Shown here: piece by piece, positions 1 to 8,235 of the stretch
Layout: each line of letters starts with the position of its first letter
Position numbering within the stretch: the stretch's first letter is position 1
Assembly: GCF_018398395.1 (NCBI RefSeq)
Contig: NZ_JAHCBF010000011.1
Location: 1-64,000 of the forward strand
Length of the DNA: 64,000 nt
Direction of reading: 5' to 3'
Source of the DNA: Croceicoccus gelatinilyticus
Lineage (GTDB): Bacteria > Pseudomonadota > Alphaproteobacteria > Sphingomonadales > Sphingomonadaceae
Notes under the pieces: model-generated
What the model was told of the DNA's origin: nothing
Seen by the model: the letters and a program-made list of their open reading frames with translations, nothing else
Databases searched by the model: none
Made by a program: the position numbers and the translations under genes

Positions 1-60
1 GTCGATCAGCCGTGGCGCATCATGTCCATCGGACTGCGCCAATGGGCGCATGGGTCGTGA

Positions 61-1545
61 TTAATGCGCCTTGGTATGACTGATAGGCGAGAGCAGGTAC
101 TGAATGATCCGCCGCCTGCCGGTCTTGATCTCGGCCTGCACGGCCATGCCAGGCTGAACCCGATCGCATAGTGGCGAGCGCTCGGGGGCATCCGCAGCGC
201 AGTGCAGAGCGATCCGCGCGGCATAGACCAGACCCGGCTGAACCGGACGACCGTTATCATCACGCACTGACCCGGCAGGCTCTCTGCTCTGATCTATGGC
301 ATCGCGGCTGATCGTTTCGACCGTACCTTCGATCATGCCGTAATCGGTGAAGTTGAACGCTTCGAGCTTCACGGCGACGCGCTGACCGACCTTGATGCCG
401 CCGATGTCCTTGTTCTGAACGAACGCTTCGACCGCGATGTCGCCGTTGCAACTGGCAGCATTGGTTGCATCGTTTGCCTTGCAAGGCACGATCACCATCA
501 ACGGCTGCGCGGGCTGGACCACCCCGCCCACTGTGCTGACCGCAAGCTGCTGCACCACGCCATCTACCGGCGAGCGCATTTCCTGATAACGGCGGCGGCG
601 CTCGGCCTTGCGCACTTCCTCGGACGCCAGCCCCGCCCGATCATTCGCTTCGGCCAGTTCAGTCACAGCAGTCTTGCCGAAGTTCTCGCGCAAGCTCCGC
701 AGTTCCGCCTCGATCGTACCGATGGCAGCACGGGCCTTGGCGGCATTGGCCTCCTGCACATCGATATTGCGTAAATGCTCGGCGCGCAGCTGTTCGTATT
801 CCAGCAGCTTGAGCCGCGAGTAGTAACCCTTCTCGGCAAGTTCTGCCCGCGCATCGCGCTGCTGATCGAGATAGGGCAGGCTTTCCCTGAGCTTGGCAAT
901 CTCCGCCTCGGCGCCTGCCAGTTCGGCGCTCCGCTCGGCTCGCTGCTGGATGAGGGAAGCCCGCTGCGCCTCGTATTGGGCGATCGCGCTGCGCACATAG
1001 ATCTGTTCGGTCTCGATGACATTGGGCGGCGTGCCTTCCGGCGCCCGGAAGGTCGGTCGTTCGCCCCGCAGATGAGCGAGTAGAGCATTGTTACGCGCCT
1101 GGATCACGCGGGCCGAAGCAAGCCTCTGCGTCGATTGTGCCTCGTCGGCACTGGCAAGGGTGGGATCGAGTTCGATCAGCAACTGCCCCTTTCTGACGAA
1201 CTGTCCGTTCTTCACATGGATCGCGCGCACCGCGCCGATCTCGATCGGCTGTATCAGCTTCACGTTACCGTTTGGCACCGTCTTGCCTGAAGTGACCGCG
1301 ACAACGTCGATCTTGCCCAGAACCGCCCAGAGCAGGGCGAGCACGAACAGCCCGCAGGTCAGCCACAGCAGCATGCGCATGCCGGGGCTTGGCGGCTTTT
1401 CCATGATCTCCAGCGCGGCGGGCAGGAACTCATGCTCCTCACGCGAGCGGAAGGCCTTGTCGGCGATGGTTTGCGCGTTCCATGCCTCACGCAGGACCGA
1501 CCAGTGTTTGGACATTGTCGGGAAGCGGGTGGCGAGCGCGTTCAT
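61..1545 (-). CDS. HlyD-family type I secretion membrane fusion protein
   Basis: 494 residues. Periplasmic adaptor that would link the neighbouring inner-membrane ABC transporter to a TolC-like outer-membrane channel. An N-terminal cytoplasmic segment carrying the family-typical EIMEKPPSP is followed by one membrane helix (about residues 57-77). Next come a lipoyl/barrel-sandwich half (VRAIHVKNGQFVRKGQLLIE), a long coiled-coil region (about 130-300) and the returning barrel half (MRSPVDGVVQQL). The start overlaps the stop of the ABC transporter gene by 4 bp (ATGA), so the pair is translationally coupled. No TolC gene or RTX substrate is visible here; they may lie outside the window. The family assignment is firm; the substrate is unknown. 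Confidence 0.9.
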   Translation of the reverse strand: MNALATRFPTMSKHWSVLREAWNAQTIADKAFRSREEHEFLPAALEIMEKPPSPGMRMLLWLTCGLFVLALLWAVLGKIDVVAVTSGKTVPNGNVKLIQPIEIGAVRAIHVKNGQFVRKGQLLIELDPTLASADEAQSTQRLASARVIQARNNALLAHLRGERPTFRAPEGTPPNVIETEQIYVRSAIAQYEAQRASLIQQRAERSAELAGAEAEIAKLRESLPYLDQQRDARAELAEKGYYSRLKLLEYEQLRAEHLRNIDVQEANAAKARAAIGTIEAELRSLRENFGKTAVTELAEANDRAGLASEEVRKAERRRRYQEMRSPVDGVVQQLAVSTVGGVVQPAQPLMVIVPCKANDATNAASCNGDIAVEAFVQNKDIGGIKVGQRVAVKLEAFNFTDYGMIEGTVETISRDAIDQSREPAGSVRDDNGRPVQPGLVYAARIALHCAADAPERSPLCDRVQPGMAVQAEIKTGRRRIIQYLLSPISHTKAH

Positions 1546-3699
1546 TCCGCCGCCTCCTGCACGCCTATCTGCTTGGAGTAGAGCTGGGCATAGCGACCGC
1601 CCTTGCGCAGTAGCTGGTCGTGCGTGCCGGCTTCAGTGATATCGCCTGCCTCGATGGTGATGATGCGGTCGCAGGCCCGGACCGCCGAAAGCCGGTGCGC
1701 GATGATGAGAACCGTGCGGCCCATTGCGATCCGTGCAAGGTTGTTCTGGATGATCTCCTCGCTCTCGGCATCCAGTGCGCTGGTCGCCTCGTCGAGAATC
1801 AGTATCTTGGGATCGGTAATTAGCGCACGGGCGATGGCGAGCCGCTGGCGCTGTCCACCCGACAGGTTGGAGCCGCGTTCCTCAATGATCGTGTCGTAAC
1901 CATGCGAGAGGGTCAGGATAAACTCGTGCGCGCCTGCCAGTTCGGCAGCGGCGATCACCCGTTCCATTGGCAGGGTCGGGTTGGCGAGCCCGATGTTCTC
2001 GCGCACCGAACGGTTGAACAGGATGTTTTCCTGCAGCACCACTCCGACCTGCCGCCGCAGCCATGCCGGATCGACCAGCGCGAGATCGGTGCCATCCACC
2101 AGCACCCGTCCCTGTTCGGGCACATAGAGCCGCTGCACCAGCTTGGTAAGGGTGGACTTGCCCGAGCCCGACGGACCCACGATCCCCAGCATTTCTCCGG
2201 GAGCAATATCGAGGCTGACGCCGCGCAGGGCCTCGGGCGCATCGGCGCGATAACGGAAGCGCACCTTGTCGAAGCTGATCGCGCCCTTGATCGGCGGGAG
2301 GCTTGCGCGGTTGGGATTGTGCTCGGGTTCGGCGGGCGCGTTGAGGATATCGCCAAGCCGATCGACCGAGATGCGCACCTGCTGGAAGTCCTGCCAGAGC
2401 TGTGACAAGCGCAGGATCGGCTGTGCCACACGGCCTGCCAGCATGTTGAAGGCAACAAGGCTGCCGACAGACAGGTCGCCAGCAATCACAGCCTTGGCGC
2501 CGAAGAAGAGGATCGCGACCGTCGTCAGCTTCGAGACCAGCTGGATCGCATGGCTGCCCCAATTGGCCAGCACCGTCACGTCGAAGCCGGTCTTCGTATA
2601 GCCGGCGAACTGCTTTTCCCACTTGTCGCGCATGCGCGGTTCGACCGCCATGGCCTTCAGCGTGCCGATGCCAGTGACCGTCTCGACGAGGAACGCCTGG
2701 TTCTCCGCGCCGCGCTTGAACTTCTCGTCAAGCCGGGCACGCAAGGGCGGGGTGACCACAACTGAGATCACCGCATAGATCGGCACCGTAAGCGCCACGA
2801 TCAGCGTCAGCATCGGCGAGTAGAGATACATGACGATGAAGAAGACGATCGTGAAGAACAGGTCGATCACCACCGTCACCGCGTTCGAGGTGAGGAAGTT
2901 GCGGATGTTCTCAAGTTCGCGCACCCGCGCCACGCTGTCGCCCACGCGCCGTGCCTCAAAGTAGGAGAGGGGCAGGGCGACCAAATGCCGGAACAGCGAG
3001 GCCGACAGTTCGGCATCGACCCGATTGGTGGTGTGGGCGAACAGCCAGTTGCGAAGGCCGGACAGCAGGGTCTCGAAGACTAGCACTGTTGCCAGACCGA
3101 TCGCCAGAACCTCCAGCGTCGTCATCGACTGGTGGACCAGCACTTTGTCGATCACCAGCTGGAAGAAGATCGGCGAAGCGAGGCCCATCAGTTGCAGGAA
3201 GAAGCTGCCGAGCAGCACGTCGCGCAACCGGCTTGCGATACTTGACCAGCGCCGGGATGAACCAGCTGATATCGAAGGCGCGCTTCTGCCCGGCGATATG
3301 TTCGCGGCTGGTCATTAGAAGCAGGTCGGCCTTACCGGCATTCAGTGCGAAACGTTCTGCGACCTCAACTTCGGACCAGATTTCTGGTTTTTCGGCACCG
3401 GCAGGCATCACCAGATGGCGGACACCGCTTTCGTCGCTGTCATCGACCTTGAGCAACACGGCCGCGCCACCGTCAGCCAGCGACACCAGAGTTGGCAGCG
3501 GCATCTTCGCGAGATCGGAAAGGCCTGCCGACCGTCTCCGTGCTATCAGGCCAAGCCGCTTTGCGACGCGCAGCAAATCATCAAAGGAATAGGGGGCATC
3601 GCCCTTGCCGCGATCGTGATGGATTTGTTTGGGGTCGGCCGGGACACCCAGAAACTGGGCAAGCAGAACGAAGCACGAAAGTGCAGCGTCAGCGAACAT
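1542..3699 (-). pseudogene. HlyB-like type I secretion ABC transporter, split by a frameshift
   Basis: The two reading frames together give about 717 residues, the usual HlyB size. The first part (from ATG at 3699) is a degenerate C39-like domain: it lacks the Cys of true C39 peptidases, as in RTX exporters. The second part has the membrane domain and a complete ATPase: Walker A GPSGSGKST, signature LSGGQRQR, Walker B ILILDE. The frame changes at CCGG (3228-3231): one extra base turns the expected KYR-K-x-LRDVLLG into an unrelated reading. The second frame's only upstream start is a TTG inside the domain, which is unlikely to be used. A run of nine C on the + strand (3708-3716) lies just upstream of the start. 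The gene is either broken or carries a sequencing error. Confidence 0.8.
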
Positions 3700-3890
3700 C
3701 TGCGCGACCCCCCCCCTAATGCGCTGCGAATATCCCCCACGGCTTCGATTGCGCGAGAAGTACAGTAGCGAGCGTGATAGCGGCCGACAACCCATAATAA
3801 GCCATCATTTCTATAGCTTGTCATGCTGCCTGGCGGCAGACGGTGGCTCAGAAGTCGTCCGGTCAATCCTAGTTGTCGGACTTGTCTAGT

Positions 3891-4424
3891 TCAGGTCGCC
3901 GAATAGAAGATGTGGTTGCCAATCTGCCCCATCTTCTTGACGCGCTTGCGCCACGACGGCGCGACATAATCAGCGTGGAAATAGACGGCTGATTGCATCC
4001 CTGCGGTCTTGCGACCTTCGACCACTTCGCGGGCCAGCGCGCTATGGCGTTCGTGACAATCGTGCGGGACCTTGGGGACCTTGCCACGCTTCACGAATGA
4101 GAACTGCGCGCGCTGTGCGATGACGCCGCATGCGGTTGCCGGCCACCGGGGATTTGCCTTTCTGGCAAGGACGACCTCGACGACAGCGATCTGGCCGTCA
4201 GTGGGTTCGCCGCGGGCTTCGAAGTGGATGGCTGATGCAAGGCAGTCGATTTCGGCCTGCTCTGCCAGCGTCGGGACATTGGGCTCGGGCAACTCGATCC
4301 TGATCGGATCGACGATTACCGGTTCTGGAGCGGAGAGATCGAATAGACCTTCTTCCGCGGCGGCTGCCTGAAACTGGGGGGCAAGCGCACCAATGGCCGC
4401 GAGGCTGGCGAGAATAAGCTTCAT
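3891..4424 (-). CDS. SleB-like cell wall hydrolase (Hydrolase_2)
   Basis: 177 residues from the chosen ATG, which opens a clean signal peptide (MKLILASLAAIGALAP...AAAA). A GTG 36 bp upstream is an alternative start. The body has the SleB-type lytic core: an AIHFEARGE segment with the probable catalytic Glu, an AVVEVVLARK helix, FSFVKRGK, and a C-terminal HADYVAPSW...IGNHIFY block. Predicted role: periplasmic cleavage of peptidoglycan glycan strands. It is divergent from the M23 peptidase at 4731, so two wall-active enzymes share one intergenic region. That fits local wall opening, but the process served is not shown. Confidence 0.85.
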   Translation of the reverse strand: MKLILASLAAIGALAPQFQAAAAEEGLFDLSAPEPVIVDPIRIELPEPNVPTLAEQAEIDCLASAIHFEARGEPTDGQIAVVEVVLARKANPRWPATACGVIAQRAQFSFVKRGKVPKVPHDCHERHSALAREVVEGRKTAGMQSAVYFHADYVAPSWRKRVKKMGQIGNHIFYSAT

Positions 4425-4625
4425 GTTCAACTTTGCTTGTGCGCCGAAGGGAACGGACACGTTTCTCGAGGCTCACCTCGGTCAACGCCCGCGCCTGATC
4501 TCCGGCGTCTGGTGCGCCGTCAGCCTGATCGAGAACGATTGGCTGCCGGACGGACCTGGCTGAAATGCTTTCGCTGCGTCTGTCGCAGGGAATTTTCCCA
4601 GATTGCTGGGGTCTGGAACAAGAGA

Positions 4626-4637
4626 ATTTTTAGGATG
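4626..4637 (-). promoter_or_regulatory. CATCC-TAnAAT family promoter, leftward
   Basis: Reads CATCCTAAAAAT on the - strand, upstream of the SleB-like gene. The -35 side (AGCAGT) is poor, so this is one of the weaker family members. Confidence 0.45.
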
Positions 4638-4695
4638 GGATAGACAAATACTGCTTGCCTCCCCTGCCCTTTCCTGAGCCTCTCGACTGGACGGT

Positions 4696-4724
4696 TTGGA
4701 CGGCGGGGCTCGGCATCCTATAAT
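4696..4724 (+). promoter_or_regulatory. CATCC-TAnAAT family promoter of the M23 gene
   Basis: -35 TTGGAC (4696-4701), 17-bp spacer ending in CATCC, -10 TATAAT (4719-4724). A start about 7 nt after the -10 box would coincide with the ATG at 4731, so the transcript may be leaderless. Confidence 0.65.
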
Positions 4725-4730
4725 CGCGGT

Positions 4731-5162
4731 ATGGTCAAGCTCTTCCGCATAGGATCGGCATCTGCCGTGATCGCAGCGCTCGTGATGGGCAGCGCCCTTC
4801 CCGCACAGGTCGTGACGTCCGAATTCGGCACGCGCGATGACCCGTTCCACGGCAAGAAGCGTGCTCACAAGGGCATGGATCTCGCAGCGCCCACAGGCAC
4901 GCCTGTCCATGCGACCGGAAACGGTGTCGTCACTTATGCTGGCTGGAAGGGTTCATACGGCCTGCTGGTCGTCATCAGGCATCCGTCTGGCTACGAGACC
5001 CGCTTTGCGCACCTTTCGAAGGTCGACGTAGGAAAGGGTCAGTCGGTCAGGAAGGGCAGCATGATCGGGCGTATCGGCTCTACCGGCCGGTCAACCGGCC
5101 CTCACCTGCACTACGAGGTGCGGCTCAACGGTAAGGCGCTCGATCCCAGCCGCTTTATGTAA
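4731..5162 (+). CDS. M23 family metallopeptidase (LytM-like)
   Basis: 143 residues. A short signal segment (residues 1-26) is followed directly by one M23 domain: HKGMD (zinc ligands H46 and D50), FAHLSK (H94) and HLHYE (H125, H127), all present. Predicted to cut peptide cross-bridges of peptidoglycan in the periplasm. It is a minimal, domain-only form without LysM or coiled-coil partners. No ribosome-binding site precedes the ATG, which lies where the upstream promoter should start transcription, so leaderless translation is likely. Confidence 0.9.
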   Translation: MVKLFRIGSASAVIAALVMGSALPAQVVTSEFGTRDDPFHGKKRAHKGMDLAAPTGTPVHATGNGVVTYAGWKGSYGLLVVIRHPSGYETRFAHLSKVDVGKGQSVRKGSMIGRIGSTGRSTGPHLHYEVRLNGKALDPSRFM

Positions 5163-5183
5163 GCTTGTCGGAGTGGATCGCCG

Positions 5184-5348
5184 ATGGACGAGAACAAGGA
5201 ACAGACGCTCATCAGCTTTGGGCTCGGACTAATCATACTTTATCTCATCTTCTTCTACCTACCGGACAGGGAACAAAGCGCGTTCGATCATGGTCTCTGC
5301 GTGGGTGGAGGGAATGATTATGATTATTGTTTCGAGATCCATCGCTGA
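5184..5348 (+). CDS. small single-pass membrane protein, unassigned
   Basis: 54 residues. A charged start (MDENKEQ) leads into one hydrophobic helix (about residues 9-26, LISFGLGLIILYLIFFYL) and a short tail with two Cys (CVGGG, YCFE). It begins 21 bp after the M23 stop and is probably co-transcribed with it. A GGAG lies 11 bp before the ATG. No family is recognised. Confidence 0.6.
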   Translation: MDENKEQTLISFGLGLIILYLIFFYLPDREQSAFDHGLCVGGGNDYDYCFEIHR

Positions 5349-5359
5349 TCTTAGAAACT

Positions 5360-5677
5360 TTAGGTAGCTGTGGCGGTAAATCGCTGCCCGTTCATCGTCG
5401 ATGCGATAATCCGGATCGCCATGTCTCCGGTGAGGCGCTTGGCGTTGAGTTCATCGCATAGCTCGTTCATTTCGGCATAGGTGCCATGGGCCCATGCGGC
5501 AGGCACTGGCGAATATCCCTGCTGGTTGGCTTGCGCCACGCCCAATACTGCCTCGACCATTTCGCCATCCTGCGGCAGGACCGCGATGAAGGCGAAGGGC
5601 AGTCCGCCGTTTTCGCGTTCGCTCTTGCGAGCATAAGCGTCGGCAACGGCCTCGAGGTGGTTGGGCGAGGTATGCAT
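5360..5677 (-). CDS. unassigned protein, 105 aa
   Basis: Soluble, mixed alpha/beta-looking protein with no motif I recognise (central LPFAFIAVLPQDGEMVEAVLGVAQANQQGY). It is convergent with the small membrane protein at 5184 and divergent from the excalibur protein at 5738. Supported mainly by an intact frame with ordinary composition. Confidence 0.6.
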   Translation of the reverse strand: MHTSPNHLEAVADAYARKSERENGGLPFAFIAVLPQDGEMVEAVLGVAQANQQGYSPVPAAWAHGTYAEMNELCDELNAKRLTGDMAIRIIASTMNGQRFTATAT

Positions 5678-5737
5678 GTCGTCGATTTCCTATCAGCATG
5701 ATGACGTGGTAAGCCTCACGTCGTGGGGGAAATTCGG

Positions 5738-6055
5738 ATGAAAACTCAGGTTAGGATCGCGACTGCGATCTGTGCTTTCGCGCTGGCATCGGTTTTGCCG
5801 GCGGCGACGTCGGCCGCGCATGGCGGGCGCCTGGCTGCCGATGGCTGCCATAACGATAAGCAGAACGGCGGACGGCACTGTCATCGCGGCTCGAATGCCG
5901 GAGCATCTGCGCCTGTGCAGCGTTCGCCTGGTGGTTCGGCCTACTATGCCAATTGCGCGGCGGCGCGTGCGGCTGGCGCGGCGCCGGTACGGCGCGGGCA
6001 GCCCGGCTATGGTCGCCATCTGGACCGGGACAACGACGGGATCGGGTGCGAGTAG
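5738..6055 (+). CDS. secreted YHYH-like/excalibur-domain protein
   Basis: 105 residues. A signal peptide (to about residue 26) is followed by a His/Cys-rich segment (AAHGGRLAADGCHNDK..GGRHCHRG) of the YHYH-like type. A C-terminal excalibur motif (YYANCAAARAAG...HLDRDNDGIGCE) has the calcium-binding DxDxDGxxCE signature. Likely an exported, wall-associated calcium-binding protein. The chosen ATG follows GGGGAAA and begins the signal peptide; an in-frame start 15 bp upstream is less likely. Confidence 0.85.
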   Translation: MKTQVRIATAICAFALASVLPAATSAAHGGRLAADGCHNDKQNGGRHCHRGSNAGASAPVQRSPGGSAYYANCAAARAAGAAPVRRGQPGYGRHLDRDNDGIGCE

Positions 6056-6061
6056 ACCGCG

Positions 6062-6475
6062 ATGGAAGAGATACGCGGCAACAACGACAAGCCGTTTGAA
6101 CGCGACTGGTCAATTGGAGACTACGCGCTTTGCATCAACAATGGCCAGCTTCTGCTGCGTCCGCAGGGCGTAAAGGTTGCGATCAGGGTCGCTGCCAACC
6201 CTCATCTGATGGTCGGCGCGGTTTATCGCGTAGTAGCGGTCCAGGGCGGTATGGACAGGCAGCAGATGGGTCTGGCCAAGGTCGCCTTGTTTCTTCGGCT
6301 TGACCGGTTCTGGAACAAGATCGTCGAGCGCGATTTCGGGCCGTTTCTTATGCTTGAGGGCATATCGGGCCCACCGCATTGGTCGGGGCGCTTTGTAAAA
6401 GTCACGCCCGATGAAGCCGATGTGGAGATGGCTGAGGACGTCGAGCTCGACGAGCCGGTGAGTGTCCCTGCATGA
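6062..6475 (+). CDS. unassigned protein, 137 aa
   Basis: Starts 6 bp after the excalibur gene. No signal peptide or membrane helix. The beta-rich middle (YALCINNGQLLLRPQGVKVAIRVAANPHLMVGAVYRVVAVQGG) resembles a small barrel or SH3-like fold, but I cannot name a family. Its last codons form the left edge of the 176-bp direct repeat, whose second copy lies across the TnpB element. Confidence 0.6.
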   Translation: MEEIRGNNDKPFERDWSIGDYALCINNGQLLLRPQGVKVAIRVAANPHLMVGAVYRVVAVQGGMDRQQMGLAKVALFLRLDRFWNKIVERDFGPFLMLEGISGPPHWSGRFVKVTPDEADVEMAEDVELDEPVSVPA

Positions 6476-6477
6476 TC

Positions 6478-6503
6478 GTGGCGGACCCCGTAGGGCCCGC
6501 CAC
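6478..6503. terminator. hairpin terminator between convergent genes
   Basis: GTGGCGGACCC paired with GGGCCCGCCAC around a short loop, directly after the 6062 stop. No long T-run follows. Repeated at 8080-8105. Confidence 0.55.
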
Positions 6504-6510
6504 ATCCTGA

Positions 6511-6633
6511 TTACGCCTGCGAGGCGGCGACGAGCCTGAGCACGCTGGCGGCGCCGGTCATCGCGTTCATGGTGGTCTCGATCCTGTTCTCAGCAAGCCG
6601 GTCAGGATCTTCAGGCGCATCCGTGCCGTGTTC
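6511..6633 (-). pseudogene. 3' fragment of a paralogue of the 8113 gene
   Basis: Encodes only the last 40 residues (EHGTDAPEDPDRL...RLVAASQA), almost the same as the end of the 8113-8979 product. It is cut off at the TnpB element boundary, after a codon where the intact gene reads TCAC|GAA on the coding strand. The broken copy has small differences (EHGTD for EYGAD, one Ser for Gly), so it comes from a slightly diverged allele. Confidence 0.75.
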
Positions 6634-6800
6634 TTAACATCTTCCCCGCCCTGAAGAGACGGGGATTTCCTTGGTTGGCTAGGCCGCAACCGAGAGGATA
6701 GTTGACGCTTCGCAGGGAGCTAATGCCTTGCCCTCAGCGTCCAGCAACGGAGTGTTCCCCCGCCGTTTAAGGTTGATACCGCGCGCAAGGATATTGCGTG
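6634..6800 (-). ncRNA. predicted omega (re)RNA of TnpB copy 1
   Basis: By analogy with studied TnpB systems, the guide RNA scaffold spans the 3' end of tnpB and the right end, and its guide is the flanking DNA. Here the guide would begin at 6633 reading leftward (GAACACGGCACGGATG), i.e. gene sequence from the 8113 family. The 5' limit is a guess; only the end hairpin is seen directly. Confidence 0.4.
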
Positions 6801-7911
6801 CGGCGTTGATGTCGGCATGCGCTTGATGATCGCAGGCATTGCACCTGAAGATCGCTTGGCTCTCGCGATTTTCTGGCGCGGTATGACCGCATTCGGCGCA
6901 TTGCCGGGAGGTGTTCTTGGGATCGACGGAGATCAGGATACCGCCGCGTTCTTCGAGCTTGTAGCCGAGCATGGTGGCAAACGAGCCCCAACCGCTGGCA
7001 AGGATCGCCCTGTTCAGACCAGACTTGGCTCGAACATTGCGGCCTGGCTCTTCAGCAGAGCCCTTGGCTGATCGGGTCATACCCGAGATATTGAGCGCTT
7101 CGATAGCGACGAGGCCGTTGTCGTTGGCGATCGAGCGAGAGACCGCGTGCAGCATGTGCTGCCTCCGCCGGACCTGCCTCGCCTTCAGACGAGCAAAGCG
7201 GCTGCGTGCCTTGGCATAGCGCCGCGAGCCGCGCTTGCGCCGGCTCATCGCCTTCTGGGCCCTGCGGATGGCGGCATCGGTATGAGCGACGCCAGCAGGC
7301 AGCCGGTAGATATCGCCGGCAGACGTAGCGATCGGAGCGGCAACGCCGCGATCGATGCCGATCTGGCCAAGCGGCGTTGCGGAAACCTTGAATTCGCAAG
7401 TAACAGCGAAGCTGACGGCCCATCCCGAAGCATCGCGGCGCAAGGTCGCCGTGCGGATGCTCTTTTCCATTCCGGCCAGCTTGCCGCCATAGCTGTCCCG
7501 CATCCGGATCCAGCCGATCTTGGGAATGAAGACCTCCGACCAGCGGCGCGAGATCCGGCGGACCTTAACTTCGCGGCCGTCGTGCCGGAAACTGTCGTCG
7601 AGATATTTGCGGCGCGGGCGCGGATAGGCGGCACGGCGCGCGAAGAAGTTCTGGAAAGCGCGCTCGAGGTCGTTGAGTGCGTGCTTCTGAGTGGTCTGAG
7701 CCCGCGCGGCGATAAAGTCGAACTCGGCGCGCAAGGTCTTGATCTCGGCACTCTGGGTCGACCGGCCAAGTTTATGGCGCTGGCCCCAGGTGCGGCGCTG
7801 CTCGAGCATCAGGTTGTAGACTAGCCGGGTCACCCCAGCAGTGCCTTCGAGATCGGCAATCTGCTGTGTGGTTGGCTTGAGCCGATAGACTTGGCCTCGG
7901 ATGAGTTCCAT
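6679..7911 (-). CDS. tnpB: RNA-guided endonuclease TnpB
   Basis: 410 residues, full length. N-terminal wedge/REC region, then a RuvC-like nuclease with all three acidic residues: D187 (IGIDRG), E271 (VAIEALN) and D367 (HADINAARN). A four-Cys zinc ribbon (C338, C341, C357, C360) sits before the last Asp. It should cut DNA next to a TAM equal to the element's left-flank TCAC, guided by RNA from the right end. Differs from the copy at 46566 at 15 positions, five of them clustered at 172-177. The active site is intact, so the protein is probably functional. Confidence 0.92.
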   Translation of the reverse strand: MELIRGQVYRLKPTTQQIADLEGTAGVTRLVYNLMLEQRRTWGQRHKLGRSTQSAEIKTLRAEFDFIAARAQTTQKHALNDLERAFQNFFARRAAYPRPRRKYLDDSFRHDGREVKVRRISRRWSEVFIPKIGWIRMRDSYGGKLAGMEKSIRTATLRRDASGWAVSFAVTCEFKVSATPLGQIGIDRGVAAPIATSAGDIYRLPAGVAHTDAAIRRAQKAMSRRKRGSRRYAKARSRFARLKARQVRRRQHMLHAVSRSIANDNGLVAIEALNISGMTRSAKGSAEEPGRNVRAKSGLNRAILASGWGSFATMLGYKLEERGGILISVDPKNTSRQCAECGHTAPENRESQAIFRCNACDHQAHADINAARNILARGINLKRRGNTPLLDAEGKALAPCEASTILSVAA

Positions 7912-8059
7912 TTATATGGCCCCCTTTCATAGTTGGCTGTCTAATGCGGCGGAGCTCGGATCGATTGCCCGCACGGCTACAATGAAGAGCAGAAGTACCG
8001 GTGGCTTAAGCTCCTATCCCTCCCCGCCCTGAAGTGACGGGGCTTCCCGGAGCAATTGG

Positions 8060-8235
8060 GTGAGTGTCCCTGCATGAGCGTGGCGGACCCCATAAGGCCC
8101 GCCACATCCTGATTACGCCTGCGAGGCGGCGACGAGCCTGAGCACGCCGGCGGCGCCGGTCATCGCGTTCATGGTGGTCTCGATCCTGTTCTCAGCAAGC
8201 CGGTCAGGATCTTCAGGCGCATCCGCTCCATATTC
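8060..8235. repeat. 176-bp direct repeat, right copy
   Basis: Second copy of 6458-6633. It is followed at 8236 by another GTGA, so the repeated unit is bounded by GTGA on both sides. The right copy continues into the intact 8113 gene. Confidence 0.9.
8080..8105. terminator. hairpin terminator, duplicated copy
   Basis: Same hairpin as 6478-6503 with a changed loop (ATA for GTA, plus one further A). Lies 8 bp beyond the stop of the 8113 gene. Confidence 0.5.

Larger units (their letters stand above)
4425..4730. other. intergenic region with divergent promoters
   Basis: 306 bp between the divergent SleB-like and M23 genes. It holds two back-to-back copies of the window-wide promoter motif (4627-4637 on the - strand and 4714-4724 on the + strand). 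No convincing coding sequence is seen in it. The leftward transcript would have an untranslated leader of about 190 nt. Confidence 0.5.
6458..6633. repeat. 176-bp direct repeat, left copy
   Basis: Matches 8060-8235 with 8 mismatches in 176 positions. Both copies begin with GTGAGTGTCCC. The repeat holds the end of the 6062 gene, a terminator hairpin and the last codons of a gene like the one at 8113. The TnpB element lies exactly between the copies. Confidence 0.9.
6634..8059 (-). mobile_element. IS605-type TnpB-only element, copy 1
   Basis: About 1.43 kb with a single gene, tnpB; there is no Y1 transposase, so it would move only with help in trans. Both ends carry a short hairpin with CCCCG...CGGGG arms (right end 6644-6664, left end 8022-8042), as expected for single-strand IS ends. 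Read on the element's own strand, the left end follows the tetranucleotide TCAC, as in the second copy at 46519. Boundaries come from comparing the two copies and from the intact target in the 8113 gene. Confidence 0.8.

Noticed and set aside
1-60. Possible gene at the left edge
   Set aside because: Only 60 bp beyond the HlyD stop are visible; nothing can be supported.
3546-3866. Leftward open frame of 106 codons overlapping the HlyB head
   Set aside because: Out of frame with a strongly recognisable C39-like domain; a shadow.
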